Shown here: in pieces, positions 43,802 through 52,434 of the stretch
Layout of the letters: every line of letters starts with the position of its first letter
Numbering within the stretch: the first letter of the stretch is position 1
Source of the DNA: Oscillospiraceae bacterium
GTDB taxonomy: Bacteria; Bacillota; Clostridia; Oscillospirales; CAG-272
DNA length: 64,000 bases
Reading direction: 5' to 3'
Assembly (NCBI GenBank): GCA_015064695.1
Contig: SVRS01000005.1
Coordinates: 1-64,000 of the forward strand
Position numbers and translations under genes: made by a program
Notes under the pieces: model-generated
What the model was told of the DNA's origin: nothing
The model's input: the letters and a program-made list of their open reading frames with translations, nothing else
The model's database searches: none

Positions 43802-43830
43802 TTGTAAATCGTGAGAATTAATGATATAAT
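43802..43830 (+). promoter_or_regulatory. promoter of the SARP-like regulator gene
   Basis: TTGTAA (43802-43807), 17-bp spacer ending TGA, TATAAT (43825-43830). It lacks the TGTCCAAC repeat, so the regulator is probably not autoactivated. Confidence 0.75.
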
Positions 43831-43875
43831 AGGGAAAATGGATTCCGATGATCCGTTCAGCGAAAGGAGGACGGT

Positions 43876-44682
43876 ATGAAAGCAATCTGTGTTGACGGCG
43901 ACGCCGCCACCCTGGAATTGGCGGAGGCCGTTTGTATGGGACATCCCCTCGTGCGGGAGGTAAAGACCTTTTCCTGCGTGGCGGATGCCATGGCGTGGTT
44001 GGAGGAGGAGGCGGTCAATCTGGCGCTTCTTGCCGATGAGCTGGCCGACGGCCCCGGGATGCTTTTGGCCGCTGAGATCCGACGGAAGAACCCGGCGGCG
44101 GCCGTGGTGTTCCTGGCAGGCTCGGAGCGGTACGCCGTGCGCGCCTTTGAGATTCATGCCTCGGGTTACCTGCTGAAGCCTGTTCAACGGAAGCGATTGG
44201 AGGAGGAGGTGGAGTATGCTCTGACGGGCGGTGTGGTTCGCACCTCCTGCCACATCGAGGTGAGAACGTTCGGAAACTTCGAGCTGCTTGTGGACGGCGC
44301 AACCGTGAGCTTTACCCGCTCCAAGGCCAAGGAGCTGCTGGCGTACCTGGTGGACAAGCACGGGAGCGGCGTGACGCGGGCGGAGATCTTTGCGGTGCTT
44401 TGGGAGAGCGGCGAATACGATCGCTCCATGCAGAAGCAGGTGGACGTGATCATTCGCAGCCTGCGGGATACTCTGGAGCAGTACGGTGTCAGCGAGATCC
44501 TGGAGCTGAAGCGGGGATCTATGCGGGTTCATCCCGAGCTGATCGATTGCGACCTCTACCGATTTCTGGACGGTGACCCGCGGGCGGTCAATCAATTTTG
44601 CGGGGAATATATGAGCGCGTATTCCTGGGCGACATTTACCGAGGCACACCTGGAGCAGAAGGTGTACGGAGGGAAGAAGTAG
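43876..44682 (+). CDS. SARP-like transcriptional regulator with degenerate receiver
   Basis: 268 residues, start after AAAGGAGGA. Residues 1-115 have a response-regulator receiver fold (ICVDGD at the acidic site, YLLKPV with K101). The phospho-acceptor Asp position is A53 (LLADEL rather than LLDxEL), and the conserved Thr is A81 (VVFLAGS). Residues about 125-215 form an OmpR-like winged helix of the SARP/BTAD type (FELLVDGATVSFTRSKAKEL). A short BTAD-like end (DLYRFLDG..GEYMSAYSW) follows. No sensor kinase is nearby. It probably activates the two divergent TGTCCAAC promoters. Confidence 0.82.
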   Translation: MKAICVDGDAATLELAEAVCMGHPLVREVKTFSCVADAMAWLEEEAVNLALLADELADGPGMLLAAEIRRKNPAAAVVFLAGSERYAVRAFEIHASGYLLKPVQRKRLEEEVEYALTGGVVRTSCHIEVRTFGNFELLVDGATVSFTRSKAKELLAYLVDKHGSGVTRAEIFAVLWESGEYDRSMQKQVDVIIRSLRDTLEQYGVSEILELKRGSMRVHPELIDCDLYRFLDGDPRAVNQFCGEYMSAYSWATFTEAHLEQKVYGGKK

Positions 44683-44784
44683 GGCCTCCGGGACTGCGCT
44701 GCGGGTATATATATTTAAAAGGATGATTTTCGTCGCTTTCGGCGGCGGATTCAATCAATAAAAACACACTAAAGGAGTGACTTT

Positions 44785-45387
44785 ATGCAAGCAACATTCT
44801 GGATCGGCCAGGCGTTCAGCATCCTGGCGGTCATCATTTCCTTCATCTCGTATCAGATGAAAACCAGTCGAGGGATTCTCGTGTCTCTGTCCTTGGCTAC
44901 GCTGATGTCCTGCATCGCGTACGCCATTCTCGGTCGAGCGGGAGGTCTGTGGCTGAATGTGATCTGCATCGTGCGGAACGTTTGTTACTATTTCAAGGAC
45001 AAGCCCATTCTCTCGTCCAAACTGGTTCCCGTGGTGTTAGCCGCTATCATGGGTGTTGCGGGAGCCTGGTCCTGGGAGGCTTACTATTCGATCTTTTTCG
45101 TGGTGGGGCTTGTGCTGAACACCCTGGCTATGGGCTATTTCGGGCCTCAGAACCTGAGAAAGAGCATCCTGGTGACCTCTACCATGATCTTGATCTACAA
45201 CATCGGCCCCATCCTCGCTCCCATCTTTACGGGGACCATCTTCAGCGGCTCTGCGGAGGTTACCGCCCAGATCGGCAAGATCTCGGTGGGCGGAGTGATC
45301 AACGAATCGGTGTCTATCGCGTCTGCTGCCATAGGCCTCATTCGATACCGCAAAAAGGTCGATGAAACTGCACAGAACCCTGCATAA
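44785..45387 (+). CDS. YgjV-family membrane protein
   Basis: 200 residues with six hydrophobic segments. The start IGQAFSILAVIISFISYQMKT, then ISFISYQ and VRNVCYYF, match the YgjV family, whose function is unknown. GGAGTGA precedes the ATG at 44785. It lies 102 bp after the SARP-like gene and 50 bp before DUF4838, and could belong to either transcript. Confidence 0.8.
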   Translation: MQATFWIGQAFSILAVIISFISYQMKTSRGILVSLSLATLMSCIAYAILGRAGGLWLNVICIVRNVCYYFKDKPILSSKLVPVVLAAIMGVAGAWSWEAYYSIFFVVGLVLNTLAMGYFGPQNLRKSILVTSTMILIYNIGPILAPIFTGTIFSGSAEVTAQIGKISVGGVINESVSIASAAIGLIRYRKKVDETAQNPA

Positions 45388-45389
45388 AT

Positions 45390-45421
45390 AAACATATGAT
45401 TTAGAAACAAACAATATGTTT
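45390..45421 (+). promoter_or_regulatory. inverted repeat before the DUF4838 gene
   Basis: AAACATAT (45390-45397) and ATATGTTT (45414-45421) form a perfect 8-bp inverted repeat with a 16-base loop in the 50-bp gap. It may be an operator or an RNA hairpin. No promoter consensus was found next to it. Confidence 0.35.
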
Positions 45422-45437
45422 CGAAAAGGAGACAAAC

Positions 45438-47018
45438 ATGAGAGCTTTGACAGTAAAGGGAATTCGATTTGACTGCGCCCGTGTTCTTGCCGGCGAGAGC
45501 GCTCCCGAGCAGTACGCTGCCTCGGAGCTTGTTCAGTACCTGGATAAAATGGGCGTTCCCACCGAGGGCGGCGAGGCGGTCCTCACGTTTGAATTGGGCC
45601 TGGACCCAGCCATTGGCCGCGACGGCTATGCGGTGCGGGCTTTTGAGAATCGTGTTGCTATTGTGGGTGGAAATGGCCGCGGTCTTATCTACGGCGTGTA
45701 TGCGTTCCTGGAGAAGTACGCCGGCGCGCGCTTCTTTATGCCTGGTCTGGAGACCCTGGGCGAGGGGGATATTGCCGTGGACGAGGATGACTCCTTTACC
45801 CCCGTTTTCGAGTTCCGTCAGACCGACTGGCAGTGCGGAAGCAACGACGCGGATTGGCGGGTGAAGAATCGGGTCAACTACTTCGCTCGCGGCAATACGC
45901 CCGCCGAGAAGGGCGGTCAGATGAAGTACGGTGGCTTCGTACATACGCTGGGTAGCTTTACGGGCACGCCCGGGGATCAACAGCCCTGCCTCTCTGATCC
46001 CGAAAATCTGAAAAAGACCATCGCCGCTGTTCGGAATATTTTGGAAAAGGATCCCGAGGTGACCATTGTTTCAGTGTCTCAAAACGATAATGTGAGCTTC
46101 TGTAAGTGCGAGAGGTGCGCCGCCGTGGATGCCGAGGAGGGAAGCCATGCGGGTACCCTCATCCGCTTTGTTAATGAGGTGGCCGCCGATATCGAGAAGG
46201 ATTACCCTCACGTGGTCATCGATACCCTGGCTTACCAGTATTCCCGAGCTGTGCCCCGCATGACCAAGCCCCGCGAGAACGTCTGCGTTCGTCTGTGCTC
46301 CATCGAGTGCTGCTTCTCCCATCCCTTGGATGACGAAAGCTGCCCGGAGAACAAGAAGTTCCACCACGACATCGTGGATTGGAGCAGGATCTGCGACCGC
46401 ATCTACATTTGGGACTACGTGACCGATTTCAGCTACTACATTCCCACCTTCCCCAATTTCCAGGTTCTTCGTCAGAATATGCGCTTCTTTGCCGAGCATG
46501 GGGTCAAGGGTATGTACCCCGAGGGCAACTACAACTCTCCGGCATCGGGTGAGTTTGGTGAGCTGCGGTGCTATCTTCTGGCGAAGCTCATGTGGAATCC
46601 GCTCATGAGCTCCACGGAGTATTACCGTCACATGGACGAGTTCCTGGCCGCTTACTACGGCGAAGGCTGGCGGTATATCCGCGCATACATTGACTTCACC
46701 TGCTCCGAGGCCACCGGTACCCACATGAGCATCTGGGCCAATCCCTTCCATATCATCCCCCGCGAGAAATACGTGGCCATGGAGGATACCTTCGACACCT
46801 GGTGGGATAAGGCCGAGGCTATGGCGGGCGACCGTCTGGAGGCTGTTCGCCGCTCCCGGATCCAGTGGCGGTACATCAAGCTCATGCTCCATCCCAACGA
46901 GGAGGAGGGCAAGGCTCTGCGAGCCGACGTGGAAGCGGCCAACATCCGTTGGAACGAGTGGAAAAATCTTCCCGATAATGTGGACTACGCAAGGTCTCCC
47001 GATCAGTGGTTTGATTGA
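45438..47018 (+). CDS. DUF4838 family protein (putative glycoside hydrolase)
   Basis: 526 residues, no signal peptide, AAAAGGAGA upstream. The N-terminus (about 1-110) resembles the alpha-glucuronidase-type accessory fold (AASELVQYLDKMG, GNGRGLIYGVYAFLEKYAGARF). The DUF4838 barrel follows, with VSQNDNVSFCKCERC, HVVIDTLAYQYSRA and MYPEGNYNSPASGEFGELRCYL. Family members are common in glycan-utilisation loci of gut bacteria but lack proven activity. It opens the large plus-strand catabolic run. Confidence 0.85.
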   Translation: MRALTVKGIRFDCARVLAGESAPEQYAASELVQYLDKMGVPTEGGEAVLTFELGLDPAIGRDGYAVRAFENRVAIVGGNGRGLIYGVYAFLEKYAGARFFMPGLETLGEGDIAVDEDDSFTPVFEFRQTDWQCGSNDADWRVKNRVNYFARGNTPAEKGGQMKYGGFVHTLGSFTGTPGDQQPCLSDPENLKKTIAAVRNILEKDPEVTIVSVSQNDNVSFCKCERCAAVDAEEGSHAGTLIRFVNEVAADIEKDYPHVVIDTLAYQYSRAVPRMTKPRENVCVRLCSIECCFSHPLDDESCPENKKFHHDIVDWSRICDRIYIWDYVTDFSYYIPTFPNFQVLRQNMRFFAEHGVKGMYPEGNYNSPASGEFGELRCYLLAKLMWNPLMSSTEYYRHMDEFLAAYYGEGWRYIRAYIDFTCSEATGTHMSIWANPFHIIPREKYVAMEDTFDTWWDKAEAMAGDRLEAVRRSRIQWRYIKLMLHPNEEEGKALRADVEAANIRWNEWKNLPDNVDYARSPDQWFD

Positions 47019-47222
47019 CGTTTGAGAGAACTGTGACGGATGCTCACCATGGAAGGCAAGGGGCCGTAAGCTGACCGAGGGAATCGCGAAAACCCTGGGT
47101 GACGGTGCCGAAATCCGGCGTGCAGAACAAATCAAAGCGCTTTTGGCGGGCGCGATATGTCCGCTCTCGCTTTGGCCATCCGCATTTTGCGGGCTGAATA
47201 CAACTGAATGGAGAAAACAACT
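47019..47222. other. intergenic region before the GH43 gene
   Basis: About 200 bp with no supported gene and no strong promoter or T-run terminator. Confidence 0.4.
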
Positions 47223-48080
47223 ATGACATGCTCTGAAATTAACATTCGTGATCCGTATGTGATCTACGAGAACGGAACCTACTATATGTACGGCACCCGC
47301 GCCGCCAATTTCGGCCGCTTGACGGGGGGATTTGACGTCTACACATCCACCGATATGGAGACCTGGAGCGATCCGATCCCTTGCTTTGATTCTGAAAAGT
47401 TCGGCCTGAATCGCGAGTGCAACTGGGCGCCCGAGGTGCATATCTATCAAGGCGCCTACTACCTGTTGGCTACCTTTACCCGGGAGTGCGGTCTGCGAGG
47501 CACCTTCATCCTGCGGGCAGACAACCCCTTGGGGCCTTTCGTTCCCCACGGCGAGAAGCAGCTAACCCCCGACGAGTGGGAATGCCTGGACGGTACCCTG
47601 TACGTCAGCCTCGAGGGAATACCTTACCTGGTGTTCTGCCACGAGCATACCCAGATTACCGACGGTACCATCTGCTATATCCGGCTGAGCGAGGATCTGA
47701 CTCACTCCGTGGGCGAGGCCGTGACCATGTTCAAGGCCTCTGAGTCGGGCTGGGCCGAGGGAATCCCCTACGGAGGAGGAACCAACTACGTCACCGACGG
47801 TCCCTTTATGTACCGTACTGAGACAGGGGAGCTGATCATGATCTGGTCCTCCTTTATCGGCGGTCGTTACGTGGTTCTCCCCGTAAAGTTCAAGGACGGC
47901 AAGCTGGGTATGAATTTTGAACATCAAGCTCCCATCATCACCGAGGACGGTGGTCACGGAATGATCTTCCGTGACGACGAGCAGCTCTACCTCACCTTCC
48001 ACTCCCCCAACGCATCGGGCTCGGAGCATCCGTTCTTCGTGAAGCTCGCAGATATGGGGGATCGCATCGAGCGAAGATAA
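47223..48080 (+). CDS. GH43-family glycoside hydrolase
   Basis: 285 residues, start at 47223 because GGAGA lies 9-10 bases upstream; an ATG 15 bases earlier has no ribosome binding site. Five-bladed beta-propeller family: INIRDPYVIYENGTYYMYG at the N-terminus with catalytic base D10, NWAPEVHIYQGAYYL, and VTDGPFMYRT, in which the usual Glu-Gly-Pro acid reads Asp-Gly-Pro. Likely beta-xylosidase or alpha-L-arabinofuranosidase activity. No signal peptide. Followed by the ThuA gene. Confidence 0.88.
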   Translation: MTCSEINIRDPYVIYENGTYYMYGTRAANFGRLTGGFDVYTSTDMETWSDPIPCFDSEKFGLNRECNWAPEVHIYQGAYYLLATFTRECGLRGTFILRADNPLGPFVPHGEKQLTPDEWECLDGTLYVSLEGIPYLVFCHEHTQITDGTICYIRLSEDLTHSVGEAVTMFKASESGWAEGIPYGGGTNYVTDGPFMYRTETGELIMIWSSFIGGRYVVLPVKFKDGKLGMNFEHQAPIITEDGGHGMIFRDDEQLYLTFHSPNASGSEHPFFVKLADMGDRIERR

Positions 48081-48165
48081 GTGACGAAATCGACAGAAGT
48101 GACTGAAAACGAAAACCGTGAAACCGTGAAACCCCTAAATCTCCCTTACAGAAAGGAACTATGCC

Positions 48166-48888
48166 ATGAAAAAAGCATTGATCTTCCAAGGCGGCTGGGA
48201 TGGCCACGAGCCTCAGCTGACCTCCAAGCGCTTTGCCGGTATGCTGGAAAAGAACGGCATCGCCGCGGAAATTTACGACGACCACACCTGCTTTGGTGAT
48301 TTTGAAAAGCTGTTGACCTACGATCTCATTGTTGCCTGCTGGACCATGGGCGGCATGGAGGGCCAGTATTCCCAAAACATTTCCGAGGCGGTTGCCCGGG
48401 GAGTGGGCCTGGCGGGCTGTCACGGCGGTATGTGCGACGCGTTTCGCTCGGATACCCAGTGGCAGTTTATGACCGGCGGTCAGTGGGTCAGCCATCCCGG
48501 CGGCGACGGCGTGGAGTACACCGTCAATATCCGCCGCGGCACCTCTCCCATCGTGGAGGGGCTGGAGGATTTCCCTGTCAAGAGTGAGCATTACTACCTC
48601 CACGTGGACCCTGCCGTCGAGGTGCTGGCTACCACCCGTTTTCCCCTGATCAACTACTACCACGCCTCCAATAAACCCGTGGATATGCCCGTGGTCTGGA
48701 CCAAATACTGGGGTGTAGGCCGTGTGTTCTACAATTCTCTCGGCCATCACGATGACGTGTTCGACAACTCCCCCAACGCCGCCATCCTCATGGAGCGCGG
48801 CATGGTCTGGGCCGCAGGCGGTAAGGAGTTCAACGAAAAGCACGGACTCACCGTGGACCGCTACCTCAATAACGCGAAAATGTACTGA
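48166..48888 (+). CDS. ThuA-domain protein
   Basis: 240 residues, start after AGAAAGGAAC. The class I glutamine-amidotransferase-like fold of ThuA is seen in MKKALIFQGGWDGHEP, GVGLAGCHGGMCDAFR, and GVGRVFYNSLGHHDDVFDNSP. ThuA acts with the Gfo/Idh/MocA dehydrogenase ThuB in trehalose/3-ketosugar utilisation of rhizobia. Here it is followed 23 bp downstream by two tandem Gfo/Idh/MocA genes, so a keto-sugar step is the best inference. Confidence 0.9.
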   Translation: MKKALIFQGGWDGHEPQLTSKRFAGMLEKNGIAAEIYDDHTCFGDFEKLLTYDLIVACWTMGGMEGQYSQNISEAVARGVGLAGCHGGMCDAFRSDTQWQFMTGGQWVSHPGGDGVEYTVNIRRGTSPIVEGLEDFPVKSEHYYLHVDPAVEVLATTRFPLINYYHASNKPVDMPVVWTKYWGVGRVFYNSLGHHDDVFDNSPNAAILMERGMVWAAGGKEFNEKHGLTVDRYLNNAKMY

Positions 48889-48911
48889 AAAACAACGGGA
48901 GGAAATTTACC

Positions 48912-50009
48912 ATGACCAGAATCGGCTTCGTGGGTGTCGGCGCAATTTCCGGCATCTATCTGGAAAACATCACCAACAGATTCAAGGATATTGAGATCAT
49001 CGGCGTCTGCGACCTCATTCGTGAGCGGGCGGAGAACGCCGTTAAGAAGTATAACATTCCCAAGCTCTACAACGATATGTACGAGCTGTTTGCTGATCCC
49101 GAGGTGGATATCGTTCTGAATATCACCCGCCCCTACGAGCATTACGAGGTCACCAAGGCCGCTCTGCTGGCCGGTAAGCCCGTCTACTCCGAGAAGCCTC
49201 TGGGTGCGACCTGGGAGGAGGGGCTTGAGCTGGTGAAGCTGGCCGAGGAGCGGGGCCTGTGGATCGCCGGCGCACCCGATACCTACATGGGCGCGGGTAT
49301 CCAGACCTGCCGTAAGCTCATCGACGAGGGCGCTATCGGCGACGTAGTGGGCGCCACCGCCTTCATGACCTGCCACGGTCATGAATCCTGGCATCCCGAT
49401 CCCGAGTTCTACTACAAATTCGGCGGCGGTCCTATGATGGACATGGGGCCCTACTACGTGACCGCTCTGGTCAACCTCCTGGGCGGTGTCAAGCGTGTCG
49501 GCGGTATGATCTCCACACCTTTTGCAACCCGTACCTGCACCTGCAAGGAGCATGACGGTGAGGTGATCACCGTGGACGTGCCGACCTCTTATTACGGCAC
49601 CATGCAGTTTGAATCCGGCGCCGTGGCCTCCATTCTGACCTCCTTCGATATCTACGGCGCGCGCTTGCCCATCATTGAGATCTACGGCTCCAAGGGCACC
49701 CTGCGTGTGCCCGATCCCAACTGCTTCGGCGGTCCCGTGGTTCTGCACACCCCCGAAAAGGGCGACGAGGAGATTCCGTTGGCCTTTGACTATCCCGAAA
49801 ACTCCCGTGCCCTGGGCCTTGCCGAGATGGCCTCTGCCTTGAAGGCCGGTCGCCGTCCCCGCGCCAGCTGGAAGCAAACCCTCCACGTCCTGGAGGTGCT
49901 GACCGGCTTTGAGCGCGCCGTAGCGCAGGGCGGTTATCTGGATCTGACCACGACCTATGAGCGCGAGGCTCCTATGGCCACCAATATGCCTCACGGCGTG
50001 CTGGATTGA
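48912..50009 (+). CDS. Gfo/Idh/MocA-family oxidoreductase, tandem copy 1
   Basis: 365 residues. Rossmann start TRIGFVGVGAISGIYLENI, dinucleotide-site VCDLIRERAENAV, the family motif SEKPLGATWEEGL near residue 95, and the substrate-domain stretch GGGPMMDMGPYYVTALVNLLGG. Probable NAD(P)-dependent oxidation of a glycoside or sugar. It follows ThuA and precedes a close paralogue by 13 bp. The 3' third is almost identical in DNA to that of copy 2. Confidence 0.9.
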   Translation: MTRIGFVGVGAISGIYLENITNRFKDIEIIGVCDLIRERAENAVKKYNIPKLYNDMYELFADPEVDIVLNITRPYEHYEVTKAALLAGKPVYSEKPLGATWEEGLELVKLAEERGLWIAGAPDTYMGAGIQTCRKLIDEGAIGDVVGATAFMTCHGHESWHPDPEFYYKFGGGPMMDMGPYYVTALVNLLGGVKRVGGMISTPFATRTCTCKEHDGEVITVDVPTSYYGTMQFESGAVASILTSFDIYGARLPIIEIYGSKGTLRVPDPNCFGGPVVLHTPEKGDEEIPLAFDYPENSRALGLAEMASALKAGRRPRASWKQTLHVLEVLTGFERAVAQGGYLDLTTTYEREAPMATNMPHGVLD

Positions 50010-50022
50010 ACGAGGTAGTGCC

Positions 50023-51120
50023 ATGAAAAAGATCGGTATCGTCGGCGTCGGGTGCATTTCGGGCATCTATCTGGAAAATATTACCAACCGATTTCAGGAG
50101 ATCGAGGTCATCGGCGTCTGCGACCTTGTCCGCGAGCGGGCTGAGGCCGCCGTGGCAAAATATCACATTCCCAAGCTCTACGAGGATATGTATGAGCTTT
50201 TCGCTGATCCCGATGTGGATATCGTTCTGAACCTGACCCGCCCCTTCCAGCACCACGGCGTTTCTAAGGCGGCTCTACTGGCAGGGAAGCACGTCTACTC
50301 CGAAAAGCCTCTGGGCGCCTCCTTTGAGGAGGGGGTGGAGCTGGTGCGGCTGGCCGAGGAACGGGGACTCATGATCGGCGGCGCGCCCGATACCTTCCTG
50401 GGGGCGGGGATTCAGACCTGTCGTAAGCTCATTGACGAGGGCGCAATCGGCGAAGTGGTGGGGGCAACGGCCTTCATGACGGGCCATGGTCCCGAGTCCT
50501 GGCACCCTGACCCCGAATTTTTCTATAAATTCGGCGGAGGCCCCATGCTGGATATGGGTCCCTATTACGTCACGGCTCTGGTCAATCTTTTGGGCGGAGT
50601 CAAGCGAGTGGGCGGTATGGTTTCTGCTCCCTTTTCCCAAAGAGTCATGGGCTGTAAGGAGCATTTCGGCGAGCTCATCGACGTGGAGGTGCCCACCTCC
50701 TACTATGGCGTGATGGAATTTCAATCGGGCGCCGTGGCCTCGCTGATGACCTCCTTCGATATCTACGGCGCGCGCTTGCCCATCATTGAGATCTACGGCT
50801 CCAAGGGCACTCTCCGTGTGCCTGATCCCAATTGGTTCGGCGGCCCCGTGGTTCTGCACACCCCCGAAAAGGGCGATGAGGAGATTCCGTTGGCCTTTGA
50901 CTATCCCGAAAACTCCCGCGCCCTGGGCCTTGCCGAGATGGCCTCTGCCTTGAAGGCCGGTCGCCGTCCCCGCGCCGGCTGGAAGCAAACCCTCCACGTC
51001 CTGGAGGTGCTGACTGGCTTTGAGCGGGCCGTACAGAACGGCGGCTATCTGGACATGACCACCACCTACGAACGGGAGGCACCCATGACTATGGGGCTGG
51101 CTCATGGGGTGCTGGATTAA
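50023..51120 (+). CDS. Gfo/Idh/MocA-family oxidoreductase, tandem copy 2
   Basis: 365 residues, same length as copy 1. The start at 50023 (MKKIGIVGVGCISGIYLENI) lies 13 bp after the copy 1 stop. It has SEKPLGASFEEGVEL and GGGPMLDMGPYYVTALVNLLGG. N-terminal and middle sections differ clearly from copy 1, while the last 120 residues are nearly identical, suggesting gene conversion after duplication and different substrate pockets. Probably works with copy 1 and ThuA. Confidence 0.9.
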   Translation: MKKIGIVGVGCISGIYLENITNRFQEIEVIGVCDLVRERAEAAVAKYHIPKLYEDMYELFADPDVDIVLNLTRPFQHHGVSKAALLAGKHVYSEKPLGASFEEGVELVRLAEERGLMIGGAPDTFLGAGIQTCRKLIDEGAIGEVVGATAFMTGHGPESWHPDPEFFYKFGGGPMLDMGPYYVTALVNLLGGVKRVGGMVSAPFSQRVMGCKEHFGELIDVEVPTSYYGVMEFQSGAVASLMTSFDIYGARLPIIEIYGSKGTLRVPDPNWFGGPVVLHTPEKGDEEIPLAFDYPENSRALGLAEMASALKAGRRPRAGWKQTLHVLEVLTGFERAVQNGGYLDMTTTYEREAPMTMGLAHGVLD

Positions 51121-51166
51121 TCCGCCGGAATTTGTCATGCCGGAGACATTTTTTGAAAAAAAGATA

Positions 51167-51195
51167 TTGCATTTTTCTCCGTTTTATGGTATAAT
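51167..51195 (+). promoter_or_regulatory. promoter of the Ldh-family gene
   Basis: TTGCAT (51167-51172), 17-bp spacer ending TGG, TATAAT (51190-51195), 35 bp upstream of the start codon. It allows separate expression of the downstream genes. Confidence 0.8.
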
Positions 51196-51230
51196 TAAAC
51201 TTGAAAAATATTTTCAGGAGGAACTCTGTT

Positions 51231-52340
51231 ATGCCTAAGACCAACATTGTGGATTGGGAAACCATCACAAATTTTGTCATTGATTCTTTTGTCGGTTACG
51301 GTATCCCTCGTGAGGATGCCGAGATCTGTGCCGATGTTCTGCTGGAATCGGACAAGCGTGGTATCGAGTCCCACGGTTGCAACCGCTTCAAGCCCGTTTA
51401 TCTGGACCGTATCAAGGCGGGGATCCAGAACCCTATCACCAACTTTGAAATCATCAAAGAGACCGAGACCACCGCAGTCGTGGATGGCCATGACGGTATG
51501 GGGCAGGTCATCGGCTACAAGGCCATGAGCATGGCCATCGAGAAGGCTAAGAAGTACGGTATGGGTATGGTCGTGGTTCGTAATTCCTGCCATTACGGTA
51601 TTGCCGGCTATTACACCTCTATGGCTACCAAGGCCGGCTGCATCGGCCTGACCGGTACCAACGCCCGTCCTACCGTAGCACCCACCTTCGGCGTACAGGG
51701 TGCCTTCGGTACGAACCCTCTGACCCTGGGCGTGCCCACTGATGAGGAGTTCGACTTCAACTTTGACGCTGCTTCCTCCACCTACCAGAACGGCAAGCTG
51801 GAGTATTACGCCCGTATCGGTAAGGACGCACCCAAGGGCGCCCTGGTCAACCTGGAGGGCGAGGCCTACGAGGGCACCTCTGCGGATGCACTGAAGGCTA
51901 TGGCCCGCGGCGAGGCTGCTCTTTGCACCCTCGGCGGCCCCGGCGAGGAGGGCTGTGGCTACAAGGGCTACGGCTTCGCTATGTTCGTTGAGCTTCTCTC
52001 CGCCGCTCTGCAGAACGGTCACTACGGTCAGTACCTGACCGGTAAGGACGAGAACGGGAACAAGCGTCCCTTCGGTCTGGGTCACTTCTTCATTGCCATC
52101 GACACCGAGCACTTCCTGGGCGAGGATGCCTGCCGCAAGAACGCCGGCGACATCATCCGTGAGGTCCGTTCTGTCAAGCGCGCTCCCGGGGAGGATCGCA
52201 TTTATTCCGCAGGCGAGAAGGAGCATGAGATCCGCCTGGCCCGCCATGCCGGTGTGCCGATCAACGAGTCTGTTCAAAAGGAATTCATCGCCGTTCGCGA
52301 CGAGCTGGGTCTGCCCTATAAGTTCCCCTTTGAGGACTAA
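51231..52340 (+). CDS. Ldh-family (type 2 malate/L-lactate) dehydrogenase
   Basis: 369 residues, start at 51231 after CAGGAGGAA. The NAD(P)-dependent type 2 malate/lactate/ureidoglycolate dehydrogenase fold is seen in ESDKRGIESHGCNRFKPVYL, VRNSCHYGIAGYYTSMA, and GTNPLTLGVPT. The active-site His is in NSCHYG. Substrate cannot be told among malate, lactate, sulfolactate and keto-sugar acids. The next gene is malic enzyme, which favours malate or another 2-hydroxyacid. Confidence 0.88.
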   Translation: MPKTNIVDWETITNFVIDSFVGYGIPREDAEICADVLLESDKRGIESHGCNRFKPVYLDRIKAGIQNPITNFEIIKETETTAVVDGHDGMGQVIGYKAMSMAIEKAKKYGMGMVVVRNSCHYGIAGYYTSMATKAGCIGLTGTNARPTVAPTFGVQGAFGTNPLTLGVPTDEEFDFNFDAASSTYQNGKLEYYARIGKDAPKGALVNLEGEAYEGTSADALKAMARGEAALCTLGGPGEEGCGYKGYGFAMFVELLSAALQNGHYGQYLTGKDENGNKRPFGLGHFFIAIDTEHFLGEDACRKNAGDIIREVRSVKRAPGEDRIYSAGEKEHEIRLARHAGVPINESVQKEFIAVRDELGLPYKFPFED

Positions 52341-52357
52341 TCGCATTACAGAACCAT

Positions 52358-52396
52358 TGTGGGGTCGCCGTTTCCGCCGATACGGCGGCCCCTTTC
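52358..52396 (+). terminator. weak intrinsic terminator/attenuator
   Basis: GGGGTCGCCGT (52361-52371) pairs with ACGGCGGCCCC (52382-52392), then TTTC. The T-run is short, so partial read-through into the malic enzyme gene is likely. Confidence 0.5.
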
Positions 52397-52434
52397 AAGA
52401 ATCACAAAATTTATGGAAAGGAAGTACATAGATC

